Assembly (NCBI GenBank): GCA_039806955.1
Contig: JBDHQI010000001.1
Coordinates: 173,315-237,314, forward strand
DNA from: JADLHS01 sp039806955
GTDB taxonomy: Bacteria > Verrucomicrobiota > Verrucomicrobiia > Limisphaerales > JADLHS01
Direction: 5' to 3'
DNA length: 64,000 nt
Below, one piece after another: positions 26,637 to 35,995 of the stretch. The notes beneath the pieces are model-generated. The model was not told the DNA's origin. It searched no databases and saw only the letters and a list, made by a program, of their open reading frames with translations. The stretch's first letter is position 1; each line of letters begins with the position of its first letter. The position numbers and the translations under genes are program-made.

Positions 26637-26639
26637 AGA

Positions 26640-27120
26640 ATGTGGTGCCGGTTTTCACCGCCAAGCCGCTAAGGCGCAGAGACGGGAAGCAGCCAACGCA
26701 AACCACGCGAACGGAATTCAACGCAAAGCCGCCAAGACGCGGAGGTGCAAAGAAATTCAACCGCTGGTTACCGTTGATGCCCGCCGATCCAAAAGGGCTG
26801 AAAGCTCGGCAGAGGGTAGCCCAGGGCAACGCCCTGGGTTAATCGTCCGAAAGGTTCCAAGCCCTGGAAGGGCGGCAGAAGCATTTGAAATGTGTCAGCA
26901 GTTTGCGCGGCGTTGTTTGCCGCCACGATGCCTTCGCTTTTCTGTTGATCGAGGTGCCACCAGTTGGTGCTCGATACCCGATGAGTCCGCCATGGGGCAA
27001 TCGCGTTCTTTCGCCCTTACAGGGCTTGGAATCCATTTTGGAACATGAACCCAGGGCGGCGCTTGCTTCGCTTCGCTTGCCCTGGGCTATCGTCTATCGG
27101 GCTTTCAGCCCTTTCGCGTG
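26640..27120. repeat. Block of dispersed palindromic repeats
   Basis: No gene is seen between the AKR operon promoter and the next AKR stop. The block holds the dispersed motif aacgcaaagccgccaagacg (related to 15372), cagggcaacgccctgg, ccctggaagggcgg, cgcccttacagggcttgg, gccctgggct and gggctttcagccct. These resemble the REP-like families common in Verrucomicrobiota and could act as bidirectional transcription terminators between the flanking operons. Confidence 0.55.
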
Positions 27121-27165
27121 GTTGGCGTGGTTCGCGGTTTTCTTGGCGCTGTTGTTCGGATGGTT

Positions 27166-28071
27166 TCAGTCTTCGAGCTTGAAGGCGAAGGTGTGGGCGT
27201 GGACCACCCCGGGATCAGGACCGCTGCGCTTGCCCGTGTCCAGCGCGTCCACGGCCGCCATTTCGTCGTCCGTCAGCGCGAAGTCGAAGAGGTTGATGTT
27301 TTCCGCGATGCGTTCCGGATTGATGGACTTTGGAATGGTCGAAAGCCCATGTTGAACCTGCCAGCGCAGCACGATTTGCGCGGGCGTCTTGCCATGCTTT
27401 CGCGCGAGGTCGGCCAGCGTCGGGCTGGCGAGCGGGTCTTTCAGTTCCTCCGGCGCGGAGAACATCCGCACGCTATTTCCGAGCGGCGACCAGGATTGCG
27501 TGACAATGCCGAGGCGGGCATTCGTCTGGCGCAGCGCCCGCTGATTGAAGAACGGATGCAACTCAATCTGGTTCACCGCCGGCGTGACGCCGCTGTGCTC
27601 GATCAACGTCTTCAAGTGGTTCGCGCCAAAATTGGCCACGCCGATGGCGCGCGTGCGGCCTTCGTCCAGCAGTGTTTTCAGCGCCCGCCAAGACTCCAAC
27701 GTCGCCGGGAAATCCGAGGGCACGGGCCAGTGCAGGAGATAAAGGTCGAGGTAATCCAATCGCAGTTTGCGCAGGCTCGCGTCGAATGCGCGGAGCGTGT
27801 GGTCATACCCGTATTGGGTCAGCCACAGTTTGGTGATGATGAACATCTCGGCGCGCGGGATGCCGCTTCGGTCAATGCCTTCACCGACCTGACGCTCGGT
27901 GCGATAGGACGCCGCCGTGTCAATCATCCGGTATCCTTTCGCAATGGCGGTGGCCACCGCATCGGGGATTCGTTCGGGCGATTTGCGATCCATTGTGCCC
28001 AGACCGATGGCCGGCATTTTGACGCCGTTGTTCAAGGTGAGTTCAGTGGGTGCAGTCGTTGTCGTAGTCAT
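27166..28071 (-). CDS. Aldo/keto reductase, cytoplasmic
   Basis: This 301-residue AKR begins MTTTTTAPTELTLNNGVKMP. Tetrad: Asp51 and Tyr56 in RMIDTAASYRTE, Lys81 in IITKLW, His114 in LYLLHWPVP. The cofactor loop IPKSINPERIAENINLFDF is intact. It is the last gene of the operon that starts with the AKR relic at 30201 and continues through an unknown protein, a cupin and an SDR. The gene spacing to the SDR is 30 bp. Confidence 0.92.
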   Translation of the reverse strand: MTTTTTAPTELTLNNGVKMPAIGLGTMDRKSPERIPDAVATAIAKGYRMIDTAASYRTERQVGEGIDRSGIPRAEMFIITKLWLTQYGYDHTLRAFDASLRKLRLDYLDLYLLHWPVPSDFPATLESWRALKTLLDEGRTRAIGVANFGANHLKTLIEHSGVTPAVNQIELHPFFNQRALRQTNARLGIVTQSWSPLGNSVRMFSAPEELKDPLASPTLADLARKHGKTPAQIVLRWQVQHGLSTIPKSINPERIAENINLFDFALTDDEMAAVDALDTGKRSGPDPGVVHAHTFAFKLED

Positions 28072-28101
28072 TTTCTTGTCCTTGTTTCAGATTCGCTTTC
28101 G

Positions 28102-28863
28102 CTACTTCGCGGTGAAACCACCATCCACGGCGAGAGCGTGACTGATCACAAATCCCGCCAACGGACTGCACAACCACAGCACGGCTCCCGCGATTTCCTC
28201 GGGCCGACCGAGCCGGCCCAGCGGGATTTCCTTGATAACGGATTCCATGTGTTCCGGGGCAGCGGCGAGCGCCTTTTTGACCATCGGCGTTTCCACCGGT
28301 CCTGGGCAAATGGCGTTTAAGCGAATTCCCATCGGTGCGTATTCGAGCGCGGCACTTTTGGTCAGTCCAATCACCCCATGCTTCGACGCCGTGTAAGCGC
28401 CGAGGTTAGCCAGGCCCGCCAACCCACTGTTCGATGAGCAGTTTACCACCGCGCCGTTTCCTTGCTGGCGCATCTGTCGCAGCTCATGTTTCAAGCAGTT
28501 CCAGACGCCGCGCAAGTTCACCGCGATGGCGAGATCGAAGTCCTTCGCCTCGGCGTCTGCGGTATTGGCCACGGGGACATGCAATCCGGCATTGTTGAAC
28601 GCCAGGTCGAGCCGGCCAAAGGTGCTGACGGCTCGCGCGACCATTGCCGCTGCGTCCGCTTCATCGGCCACATTGCAGCGAACGGCGATGGCCTTGTGCC
28701 CGGCGGCCTTCAGGTGCTGCGCCGCTGCTTCGACGGCGGCCAGGTCCAGATCTGCTAACACGACCGCCGCGCCGGATTCGGCAAATGCCCGCGCCGTCGC
28801 GAGACCAAGTCCCGATCCCGCCCCGGTGACCAACGCCACTTTGTTTTCAAACGATATGTTCAT
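28102..28863 (-). CDS. Short-chain dehydrogenase/reductase
   Basis: The start MNISFENKVALVTG at 28863 has AGGAGGAAGGA within 10-20 bases upstream. The 253-residue protein is a classical SDR: TGAGSGLG at residues 13-20 binds NAD(P), NNAG is the structural motif, and the catalytic Ser lies in NCSSNSG with YTASK as the Tyr-x-x-x-Lys pair. The C terminus SHALAVDGGFTAK is typical of the FabG-like group. With the AKR and cupin it suggests coordinated carbonyl/alcohol redox chemistry. Confidence 0.93.
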   Translation of the reverse strand: MNISFENKVALVTGAGSGLGLATARAFAESGAAVVLADLDLAAVEAAAQHLKAAGHKAIAVRCNVADEADAAAMVARAVSTFGRLDLAFNNAGLHVPVANTADAEAKDFDLAIAVNLRGVWNCLKHELRQMRQQGNGAVVNCSSNSGLAGLANLGAYTASKHGVIGLTKSAALEYAPMGIRLNAICPGPVETPMVKKALAAAPEHMESVIKEIPLGRLGRPEEIAGAVLWLCSPLAGFVISHALAVDGGFTAK

Positions 28864-28885
28864 GATGAGTCCTTCCTCCTGTTCG

Positions 28886-29281
28886 TTACTTGCGGTATTG
28901 TTGGTCGCTGACCTTTTCCAGCCAGTCCACAACCTTGCCATCGAGTGCCTCTTGAATGGCGATATGCGTCATGGCAGTGGTCGGCGACGCGCCGTACCAA
29001 TGTTTTTCTCCCGGCGGAAACCAAACCACGTCGCCCGGGCAAACTTCCTCAATCGGTCCGCCCTCGCTCTGCACCCAGCCGCAGCCGGCGGTCACGATGA
29101 GGGTTTGTCCCAGCGGATGCGTGTGCCAGGCTGTGCGCGCGCCGGGTTCAAAGGTCACGTTCACGCCGCCGACGCGCGCGGGCGCCCGCGGTTGAAACAG
29201 CGGATCAATTCTTACCGTGCCGGTGAGCCAATCCGCCGGGCCTTTGACGGAGGCTTGTGAGCCAACGTTTGTGATTTCCAT
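28886..29281 (-). CDS. Small cupin protein
   Basis: This 131-residue single-domain cupin has W-H-T-H-P-L-G-Q and GEKHWYG as metal-ligand motifs. It is strikingly similar to the cupin half of the fusion at 1894-2748 (RIDPLFQPRAPA against RVDPLFQAKAPA; THIAIQEALDGK against THIAISEALDGK) but lacks a signal peptide and the CMD half. It probably acts in the cytoplasm beside the SDR and AKR. Reaction unknown. Confidence 0.88.
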   Translation of the reverse strand: MEITNVGSQASVKGPADWLTGTVRIDPLFQPRAPARVGGVNVTFEPGARTAWHTHPLGQTLIVTAGCGWVQSEGGPIEEVCPGDVVWFPPGEKHWYGASPTTAMTHIAIQEALDGKVVDWLEKVSDQQYRK

Positions 29282-29338
29282 ATCGAACGCCTATCACTGA
29301 TTTGTTGTTGCGGTGGCTTGGTCGTTGAGGAGGGCTGG

Positions 29339-29968
29339 CTACACAAGGGAAGGTTTCTCTTGCACGACAAAGTCGGTCACGCTCCAGGCATCGGCCGGTG
29401 GTTCTCCGCCAGGATAGGACGTCGCTGTGACGGCGTTCGCGGGGTTGAGCAACCCGATGCCACCGGTTTGGTTGCGGAAGGGAAACGCGGCGTGGTCATT
29501 GAATTTTCTGAGGAAAGCGCGCTGCTCCAGCGCCAATCGCGCCCGTAGCGTGTGTCGCACGAAGACGAACGTTCCACCGCTCATGGCGAAGCGAATGCAG
29601 ACTGAGACCGGCTTGCCGGGTGTGCCGACCAGGACGGAGCGTTTCGAACCGTAGGATTCGGATTCGGCGACATGGCGGTCCCATTCCTCGCTGGTGATTT
29701 CCGTGCGTTGCACGTCTGGCCCAATCCCGTCCAGCAGGAGCAAGTCATCGAGGCCGTCGCCTTCGACGTCGAGTCGGACGATGTCCGGAGGGTGGCAGAC
29801 GATCAGGCCACGTTCAGTGGCGAGGATGAGACTGGGACTGGTGAAGACATGACCGGAGGCGAGCTGCTTGATGATGTGTTGGGCGGCGAGGCCACCGGCG
29901 GCGGTGAACTGGATGTGGCTGCCGTTCGTCAGCAGCAGCAGGCCGGTCAGGGTTTTTGTTGCTTTCAT
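29339..29968 (-). CDS. Hypothetical protein
   Basis: From MKATKTLTGLLLLTNGSHIQ at 29968, preceded by AAGGA nine bases upstream, the product has 209 residues. I do not recognise a family. The first 20 residues are hydrophobic but are followed by polar beta-strand-like sequence rather than a clear cleavage site. Features include CHPPDIVRLDVEGDGLDD and LLLLDGIGPDVQRTEI near the middle, and KPVSVCIRFAMSGGTFVFVRH. It is co-oriented with the cupin, SDR and AKR downstream and probably belongs to the operon behind operator copy 4. Confidence 0.65.
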   Translation of the reverse strand: MKATKTLTGLLLLTNGSHIQFTAAGGLAAQHIIKQLASGHVFTSPSLILATERGLIVCHPPDIVRLDVEGDGLDDLLLLDGIGPDVQRTEITSEEWDRHVAESESYGSKRSVLVGTPGKPVSVCIRFAMSGGTFVFVRHTLRARLALEQRAFLRKFNDHAAFPFRNQTGGIGLLNPANAVTATSYPGGEPPADAWSVTDFVVQEKPSLV

Positions 29969-30015
29969 GTTTCGGATTCCTTGGTTCATCGGGATTATGT
30001 TGCGAGCGTTATCAG

Positions 30016-30201
30016 TCAAGTGGTGCCTTTCACTTGCGAGCCAGAACATTCTGGCAGGTTGCGCCCGGTTGTTTGATTCGGAATTCGTTCATTGTCGGGG
30101 AAGTCGCTCGCCGGGCCGGAGGCAAGACTCATGCTCATGCCGCCGAAGCTTCGAGCCGGGGCTTCCCCATTGCTTTCGCCGAGTGTGCGCTTTTGCATCA
30201 T
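30016..30201 (-). pseudogene. Relic of an aldo/keto reductase gene
   Basis: The frame starting at 30201 reads MMQKRTLGESNGEAPARSFG, then GMSMSLASGPASDFPDN, and ends ECSGSQVKGTT. The first part aligns with the start of the intact AKR at 16449 (MQKRKLGNSN...GMGISFSY after allowing for substitutions), then homology ends. The expected promoter cassette is still present upstream (30262-30298) but with a weakened -12 position. I read it as a deleted AKR that once headed this operon. Confidence 0.6.
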
Positions 30202-30261
30202 CGAATTCCTTCGCTTTGAATCGAACAACACACACAACTTGCACCAGGCGAACAAATCGCG

Positions 30262-30298
30262 CTCGCGCGATCCTGCGATGCCTGTCGCAATCCTGCGG
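30262..30298 (-). promoter_or_regulatory. Tandem operator copy 4
   Basis: On the minus strand CCGCAGGATTGCGACAG (30298-30282) and TCGCAGGATCGCGCGAG (30278-30262) keep the 17+3+17 layout. The downstream element is degenerate (TGGTGCAAGTTGTGTG), with GG kept but GT in place of GC. It faces the AKR relic and the operon 29968-27166. Confidence 0.6.
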
Positions 30299-30509
30299 GA
30301 AACCAAAGGGAGCCGATGCGGTGGAAACTGATTGAAGCTGATTGGGGAGCACAGCCGCCCCGGCTGTGGTTCGGCGCGCCTCACGTCGAACCCGAGCGCG
30401 CTAAACGCACCAACGGTGTGATTGTCTCGCGCTCTCGCGGGGGATGCGAGGGCGCACCCCGCTGCGCCCGAGGCGGGCACACTCCTCGATCCCACTACAC
30501 GGATTTGGC
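30299..30509. other. Intergenic region with a hairpin
   Basis: The gap between the operator and the ancestral stop of the AraC gene contains cacagccgccccggctgtg near 30348, a perfect 8-bp stem, and a GC-rich stretch with tctcgcgctctcgcg. The hairpin may be a terminator for the frameshifted AraC gene or another REP-like repeat. No gene is seen apart from the AraC read-through. Confidence 0.45.
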
Positions 30510-31464
30510 TCAAAGCGAGTTGCGGAACTCGTTTGGGCGTGACACCCACCACCCGGCGAAAGACCTGTGCGAAATGGCTCGGGCTGCTGTAGCCGACTTC
30601 GAGGCCGACATCAATCAGGCTGCGCGAGGTTTCGCGGATCAATTGCTGGGCGCGCGTGACGCGTTGGCGCGTTGCAAACTGGAGCGGAGTCGTGCCGGTC
30701 GTCGCCTTGAACACATGGGCGAAGTGCGAGGGACTCAATCCCACCAACTCAGCCAGCGTCTCGATGGAGATTTCCTCCGCCAGGCGCCCGGTCACGAAAT
30801 CCTCGACTTTGCGGAGCAGGTGGACGGGGAGGCCACCGTGATGGACGGGCCTCGGCGTCGGCGGGCTGGTGTATTTCTCGACGACGTGCGCGGCAAAGAG
30901 TTGAGTGAGCGCGGCGATACGAGGTGATTTGCCGGGCACACGCGCCGCCAGAAGTTCCGCGCAGGTCAGGCAGATGGGCCACAGGATTTCGTCGCGGCCA
31001 AAAAAGTCCACGACCTCAACGCGATCGGCCTTGCCGGGATAGCGCGCTTCAAGGGCAGCCAGGAACGGCTCGACGGCGATGTGCAGCGAAAGAACATCAA
31101 GCTCCTGGCCGGCGGGCGATTGGAAACCCACTTCATAAGGCGTGCGCGAGCGCGTGACGAACAGGTCGCCCGCCTGAATTTTCCGCGTGATCCAGGCGCC
31201 GCCGACGTCGCGTTCCCGGAATTCCGCCATGCCCCGGAGATTGCAGGCGACATGCGGCTCGGGTGTGGCGGGGACGAGCAGCCGATCCACCACGCGCGGA
31301 TTCCGCACGCGGCGGACATAAAGCCCCGGCCACTGGAGCGCCATGCTGTCCGCCAACAATTCGCCGGCGAAATAGCGGGAAAAGGCCGCGGCGCTGCTGC
31401 GGTCCGGTGTATTTGTTTTCGCCCGCGTGATGGCTTCGACCAAAGCTGTGCTTGAGTCTGTCAT
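30510..31464 (-). pseudogene. AraC-family regulator, C-terminally frameshifted paralogue
   Basis: This gene is a near copy of the AraC at 36955-37866 (for example RNPRVVDRLLVPATPEPH, GGAWITRKIQAGD, FFGRDEILWPICLTCAELLA). The HTH domain is complete through SSPSHFAQVFRRVVGVTP. There the sister gene continues TEFRSSL-stop, while this copy has CCCAAACGAG instead of CCCAACGAG, one extra A at 532-534 past 30000. Removing it restores TPNEFRNSL and a stop at 30510. With the insertion the frame runs on to 30016 through the operator and AKR relic. The HTH domain is unaffected, so the protein may still work with a long tail. Confidence 0.8.
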
Positions 31465-31613
31465 ACGCCGCCAAAGGATTCTGCCCAATCGAACCATGTT
31501 TTGCCAGACCCAAGATTTATCAACGCAACGAACGCACAAGGCGGTGGCAATGCCACACAGCCGTGCAACCGGACCCGCAGCGGCCGTCCAGAGCCTTGCA
31601 AGCAGACTTGTTT

Positions 31614-34600
31614 TCATACGGAAGGTTGGATCGTGTTTTGAATGGGGGTGGCTTGCTGCCGGGCTGGTTTCGTGGCGAATTTTCGAATGACCACATAGAA
31701 AACCGGCGTAAGCAGCAGACCAAAGAAGGTGACTCCGATCATGCCGGCGAACACCGCTGTGCCGAGGACCTGTCGCATCTCCGCGCCCGGACCAACGGCA
31801 ATCACCAGCGGCACGACGCCGAAGATGAACGCCAGCGAAGTCATCAGGATGGGTCGCAGACGCAGTCGGCACGCCTCGACGGCCGCGGCGAAACGGTCCT
31901 TGCCGCCGTCCTCCAATTGCCTGGCGAACTCGACAATCAGAATGGCATTCTTGGCGGCCAGGCCCACCAGCACCACGAACCCGATTTGCACGAGGATGTT
32001 GTTGTCGAATCCGCGCAACCAGACACCGGCCAGAGCGCAGAGCAGGCACATGGGCACGATGAGAATGATCGCCAGGGGCAGACTCCAACTCTCATACTGC
32101 GCGGCCAGCACGAGAAACACGAAGAGCACACACAACGGGAAGATCAGCAGCGCCGTGTTGCCGGCCAGTTTTTGCTGATAGGCGAGGTCCGTCCATTCGT
32201 AGCCGAATCCCTCCGGCAAAGTCTCCGCGGCGAGGCGTTCCATGGCCGTCATGGCCTGCCCGGAGCTGAATCCCGGCAAGGTGTCACCGTTGATCGCGGC
32301 GGCGGGAAAGAGGTTGTAACGCTCCACACGATCGGGAGCGGTGATCTGCTGGATGTTCATCACGGACTCGAGCGGCACGGAAGCCCCGCTGGCGCTGCGC
32401 GTGCGCAGCTTTCGGATGTCTTCGGGTTCATCGCGGAACGGCGCTGCGGCCTGGGCGGTGACGCGATAGGTCCGGCCATAGAGGTTCAGGTCGTTCACGT
32501 AAACCGAGCCCAGGTAGGTTTGGAGCGTGTTGAAGATGTTGACCAACGGCACATCGAGCATCGAGGCGCGGGTGCGATCAATGTCCGCGAAGTATTGCGG
32601 CGTGTTGGCCCGAAAGGCACTGAAGAGGCCGACCAGTCCCGGCGTGTTGTTGCCGGACTGCACCAGAGAATCCGTCGCGTCCTGGAGCGCGGAGAAGCCC
32701 CGATTGCGCCGATCCTGAACCATCATTCGGAATCCCCCGGCCGTGCCGACACCCCGCACGGGTGGTGGCGGGAAAACTCGAATGTCCGCGTCTTCAATCG
32801 TGGCCAGGCGCTGGCGCAAGTCGGCGAGAATTTTGTTTCCATTCAAGCCCTTCCGGTCACGCGTTTCAAACGGCTCGAAGATTGGGAACAGCGCGGCGGC
32901 GTTGGCCGCGTTCACGCGCGTTGCCCCCGACCAGCCGGAGAACGCGACGACATGAGCGACTCCGGGAGTTTGCAGGATGATGTCCTGCGCCCGGCGGACG
33001 ACCTCTTCCGTGCGGTTGAGCGAAGCGCCGTCCGGCAATTGCACGGCGGTGATGGCGTAGCCCTGATCCTGGGCGGGCACGAACCCGGTCGGAACATGAG
33101 TGAAACCAAAATAGGTCAGCGCCAGAAATCCCGCATAAACCAGCATCGCGATCGCTCCGCGCCGGGTGATCGCCGAGACAACCGACGAATAGCGCGTGCT
33201 CGCAGTGTCAAACCCGCGATTGAAGCGCTTGAAGAACCAGCCCAGAAGCAGTTCCCAAAGCCGGGAAAACCAATCCGTTCGCTCCGAGCGTTCGCGCAAC
33301 AACAGCCGGCAAAGCGCCGGGCTCAACGTGAGGGAAACGAAAGCCGAGATCAGCGTGGCTGCCGCGATGGTCAAAGCGAACTGCCGGTAAAACTGTCCGC
33401 TGATGCCCGTGATGAACGCCGTCGGCACGAACACGGCGGTGAGCACCAGCGCAATGGCCACCAACGCGCCGCCCACTTCTTCCATCGCCTTGCGGGTGGC
33501 GTCGCGCGGGGACAATCCGTGGTGAAGATTGCGTTCGACGTTTTCGACGACCACGATGGCGTCATCCACCACGATGCCGACGGCGAGGATCAATCCGAAC
33601 AGGGACAGGTTGTTCAGCGAGAAACCGAGCGCGGACATCACGGCAAATGTGCCGATCAACGAAACCGGAATCGCCGCCACAGGAATAATCGAAGCGCGCC
33701 AGGTTTGGAGGAACAGCATCACAACGAGCACGACCAGCACGACCGCCTCGAAGACGGTGTGCTTGAGCGCGTCGAGCGACTGTTGGATGAACTCGGTTGG
33801 GTTATAGACGATGCGCGATTCCAGCCCTTGGGGGAAATCCCGGCTGAGCTCGGCCAGCAACGCCTTCACCCGGTTCGCAGTTTCGAGCGCGTTCGAGCCG
33901 GGCCGTTGCATGACTGCAATGCCCAGGGCGGGTTTGCCGTCCAGGTAGCTGCCCGTCGAGTAGTCGAGCGCGCCCAGCTCGACACGGGCGACGTCCTTCA
34001 GGCGGGTGATCCGTCCGTCCGCGCCGGTCTTGATGATGATGTTCTCGAATTGTTCCGGATCGGTCAGCCGTCCGAGCGTGCTGACGTTCAATTGAAACGC
34101 GACGTTCGCGTCCACGGGCGGCTGGCCGATGATGCCGGCGGCGACCTGCAGGTTCTGCTGCCGCAACGCCTGAATCACCTCGGCGGTGGTCAGATTCAGG
34201 AACGTCAACCGCTCGGGATCGAGCCAGATCCGCATGGAATAATCCCGCGCGCCACGAATCCCGATGTCGCCGACACCCTCAACCCGCATCAGCCGGTCGC
34301 GCACTTGCAGCAGGATGAAGTTGCTGATGTAAAGCGGATCCAGGCTGCCATCCGGCGACAACATGTGAATGACCATCAGAAGGTCGGGCGAGGTTTTGCG
34401 AGTGGTGACGCCGACGTTGCGCACCTCCTCCGGGAGGCGGGGCAAAGCGGTGGCCACGCGGTTCTGCACCAGCACTTGCGCCATGTCCAGGTCCGTGCCC
34501 AGCTTGAAGGTGATGGTCAAGGTCATGCTCCCGTCGCTCGTGCTCTGGCTCGACATGTAGAGCATGTTTTCCACTCCGTTGATTTCCTGTTCCAAGGGGG

Positions 34601-34793
34601 TGGCGACACTCTCCGCAATGACCGTCGGATTCGCCCCTGCATACGAAGCGCTCACGACAATGGTGGGCGGCGCGACTTCGGGATACTGCGCCAGTGGCAA
34701 CACGTAGTAAGCGACTCCGCCCACCAGCATGATGAGAATGGAAAGAACCGTCGCAAAGATCGGATGATCAATGAAGAAGTGGGAAAATTTCAT
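31614..34793 (-). CDS. RND-family multidrug efflux transporter, inner-membrane subunit (AcrB/MexF-like)
   Basis: This 1059-residue protein is a hydrophobic/amphiphilic efflux RND pump. It begins MKFSHFFIDHPIFATVLSIL and has the expected twelve membrane helices around two large periplasmic loops. The proton-relay acidic pair is visible in AVGIVVDDAIVVVENVERN (helix 4), and GFVVLVGLAAKNAILIVEFA marks helix 10. It would exchange protons for drugs or solvents in a complex with the adaptor encoded next to it. The start overlaps the adaptor stop by ATGA. No outer-membrane TolC-like gene is in the window, so that partner must be encoded elsewhere. Confidence 0.96.
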   Translation of the reverse strand: MKFSHFFIDHPIFATVLSILIMLVGGVAYYVLPLAQYPEVAPPTIVVSASYAGANPTVIAESVATPLEQEINGVENMLYMSSQSTSDGSMTLTITFKLGTDLDMAQVLVQNRVATALPRLPEEVRNVGVTTRKTSPDLLMVIHMLSPDGSLDPLYISNFILLQVRDRLMRVEGVGDIGIRGARDYSMRIWLDPERLTFLNLTTAEVIQALRQQNLQVAAGIIGQPPVDANVAFQLNVSTLGRLTDPEQFENIIIKTGADGRITRLKDVARVELGALDYSTGSYLDGKPALGIAVMQRPGSNALETANRVKALLAELSRDFPQGLESRIVYNPTEFIQQSLDALKHTVFEAVVLVVLVVMLFLQTWRASIIPVAAIPVSLIGTFAVMSALGFSLNNLSLFGLILAVGIVVDDAIVVVENVERNLHHGLSPRDATRKAMEEVGGALVAIALVLTAVFVPTAFITGISGQFYRQFALTIAAATLISAFVSLTLSPALCRLLLRERSERTDWFSRLWELLLGWFFKRFNRGFDTASTRYSSVVSAITRRGAIAMLVYAGFLALTYFGFTHVPTGFVPAQDQGYAITAVQLPDGASLNRTEEVVRRAQDIILQTPGVAHVVAFSGWSGATRVNAANAAALFPIFEPFETRDRKGLNGNKILADLRQRLATIEDADIRVFPPPPVRGVGTAGGFRMMVQDRRNRGFSALQDATDSLVQSGNNTPGLVGLFSAFRANTPQYFADIDRTRASMLDVPLVNIFNTLQTYLGSVYVNDLNLYGRTYRVTAQAAAPFRDEPEDIRKLRTRSASGASVPLESVMNIQQITAPDRVERYNLFPAAAINGDTLPGFSSGQAMTAMERLAAETLPEGFGYEWTDLAYQQKLAGNTALLIFPLCVLFVFLVLAAQYESWSLPLAIILIVPMCLLCALAGVWLRGFDNNILVQIGFVVLVGLAAKNAILIVEFARQLEDGGKDRFAAAVEACRLRLRPILMTSLAFIFGVVPLVIAVGPGAEMRQVLGTAVFAGMIGVTFFGLLLTPVFYVVIRKFATKPARQQATPIQNTIQPSV

Positions 34794-35959
34794 CGCGGGC
34801 CTCCTTCCGCCGGGCCGACGGGAGCATTGGTGGCCAGACTGGTCTCAACCGCGGTGACCTTCGCGCCCAGCCGGGCTCGTTGCAGTCCTTTCACGATGAC
34901 GCGGTCCTCGGCTTTCAACCCCTGTTCGATGATGCGCAGCCCGTCATGCAGGCGACCGGGTTTGACGATGCGCCGTTCCGCCGTGCCATCCGGCCCAACC
35001 ACCAGGACGAATTTCTGCGCCTGATCGGTGCCAATCGCCTCGTCGGGAATGAGGGTCGCGGAAAATGGGCCGCGCCCTTTCAGGCGGACGCGCGCGAAGA
35101 GGCCGGGAGTCAACACCCCGTTCGGATTCTCGAGGATCGCGCGCCCGCCCATGGTGGCGGTCTGGGGATCGAGCCGGTTGTCCACAAAATCCATTTTCCC
35201 TCGATGCGTGAACTCGGTTTCATCAGCGAGCGCGAGTTGTATCGGGTTGGGTTCGTCGCGCGAAATGCGGCGCTCACCGGAAACGTCGAGCCGCAGGTAT
35301 TTGAGATAATTTTGTTCGCCCCCGGCAAAATAGACGTAGATCGGATCGAACGAAACGATCGTGGTGAGCAACGTGGATTGGCTCGTGCCGCCGGAGACGA
35401 GATTGCCTTCACTGACCATGTGGCGGCTGGTCCGGCCGGAAATCGGCGCGCGCACTTCGGTGAACTCCAGATTCAGTTGTGCGCCCTCCAGCGCGGCTTG
35501 TGCGACCTGCTGGGACGCTTCGGCTTCCGCGAACGCCTTGGCGCGCCGGTCGAATTCTTCCGCGGAGATTATTTTCGTGTCGTTCAGCCGACTGGCCCGG
35601 TCAAACTCGCTTTTGGCCAGTTCGGTCTGGAGTCGGCAGCGCTCCACCTCGGCTTGCGCCCGGGCCACCTCCACTTGATACGGGCGCGGATCAATCACAA
35701 ACAACAGGTCGCCCTTCTTGACGAGCTGCCCGTCCCGGAAATGCACCGATTGCAGATACCCGCTGACCCGCGCGCGAATCTCTACGCTCTCGACCGGCTC
35801 AAGTCGGCCGGAAAACTCGTCCCATTCGGTGATTTCGCGAATGAGCGGGCGAGCCACCGTGACTTGCGGTGGCGGCGCTGGCGTCGGCTGGTTTCGGTTG
35901 CAGCCCACGGCAAGCACGCAGAAGCCGGCAGCGCCGAGAAGTTTCGTGATCCATTTCAT
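34790..35959 (-). CDS. RND efflux periplasmic adaptor (membrane fusion protein)
   Basis: This 389-residue lipoprotein has a signal with lipobox LAVGC near residue 20. The adaptor layout is clear: lipoyl-like half motif VSGYLQSVHFRDGQLVKKGD, an alpha-hairpin rich in Q/E/A heptads (about 95-160), second lipoyl half EVRAPISGRTSRH, then beta-barrel and membrane-proximal domains ending GLQRARLGAKV. It links the RND pump to an outer-membrane channel. It is the second gene of the operon headed by the small gene at 36334. Confidence 0.95.
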   Translation of the reverse strand: MKWITKLLGAAGFCVLAVGCNRNQPTPAPPPQVTVARPLIREITEWDEFSGRLEPVESVEIRARVSGYLQSVHFRDGQLVKKGDLLFVIDPRPYQVEVARAQAEVERCRLQTELAKSEFDRASRLNDTKIISAEEFDRRAKAFAEAEASQQVAQAALEGAQLNLEFTEVRAPISGRTSRHMVSEGNLVSGGTSQSTLLTTIVSFDPIYVYFAGGEQNYLKYLRLDVSGERRISRDEPNPIQLALADETEFTHRGKMDFVDNRLDPQTATMGGRAILENPNGVLTPGLFARVRLKGRGPFSATLIPDEAIGTDQAQKFVLVVGPDGTAERRIVKPGRLHDGLRIIEQGLKAEDRVIVKGLQRARLGAKVTAVETSLATNAPVGPAEGGPR

Positions 35960-35995
35960 GATGGTTGATTGGTTGGTGTTCAGGCGCGGAACGGG

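Noticed and set aside
30016..32088. One 690-residue protein including the AraC regulator
   Set aside because: The AraC part ends naturally at 30510 after removing one inserted base, and the 5' extension overlaps the RND gene in another frame.
31452..35024. A 1190-codon open frame on the plus strand
   Set aside because: It lies antisense to the RND pump and adaptor genes, whose protein families are certain; its composition (Arg/His/Gly-rich) is that of a GC-rich shadow frame.
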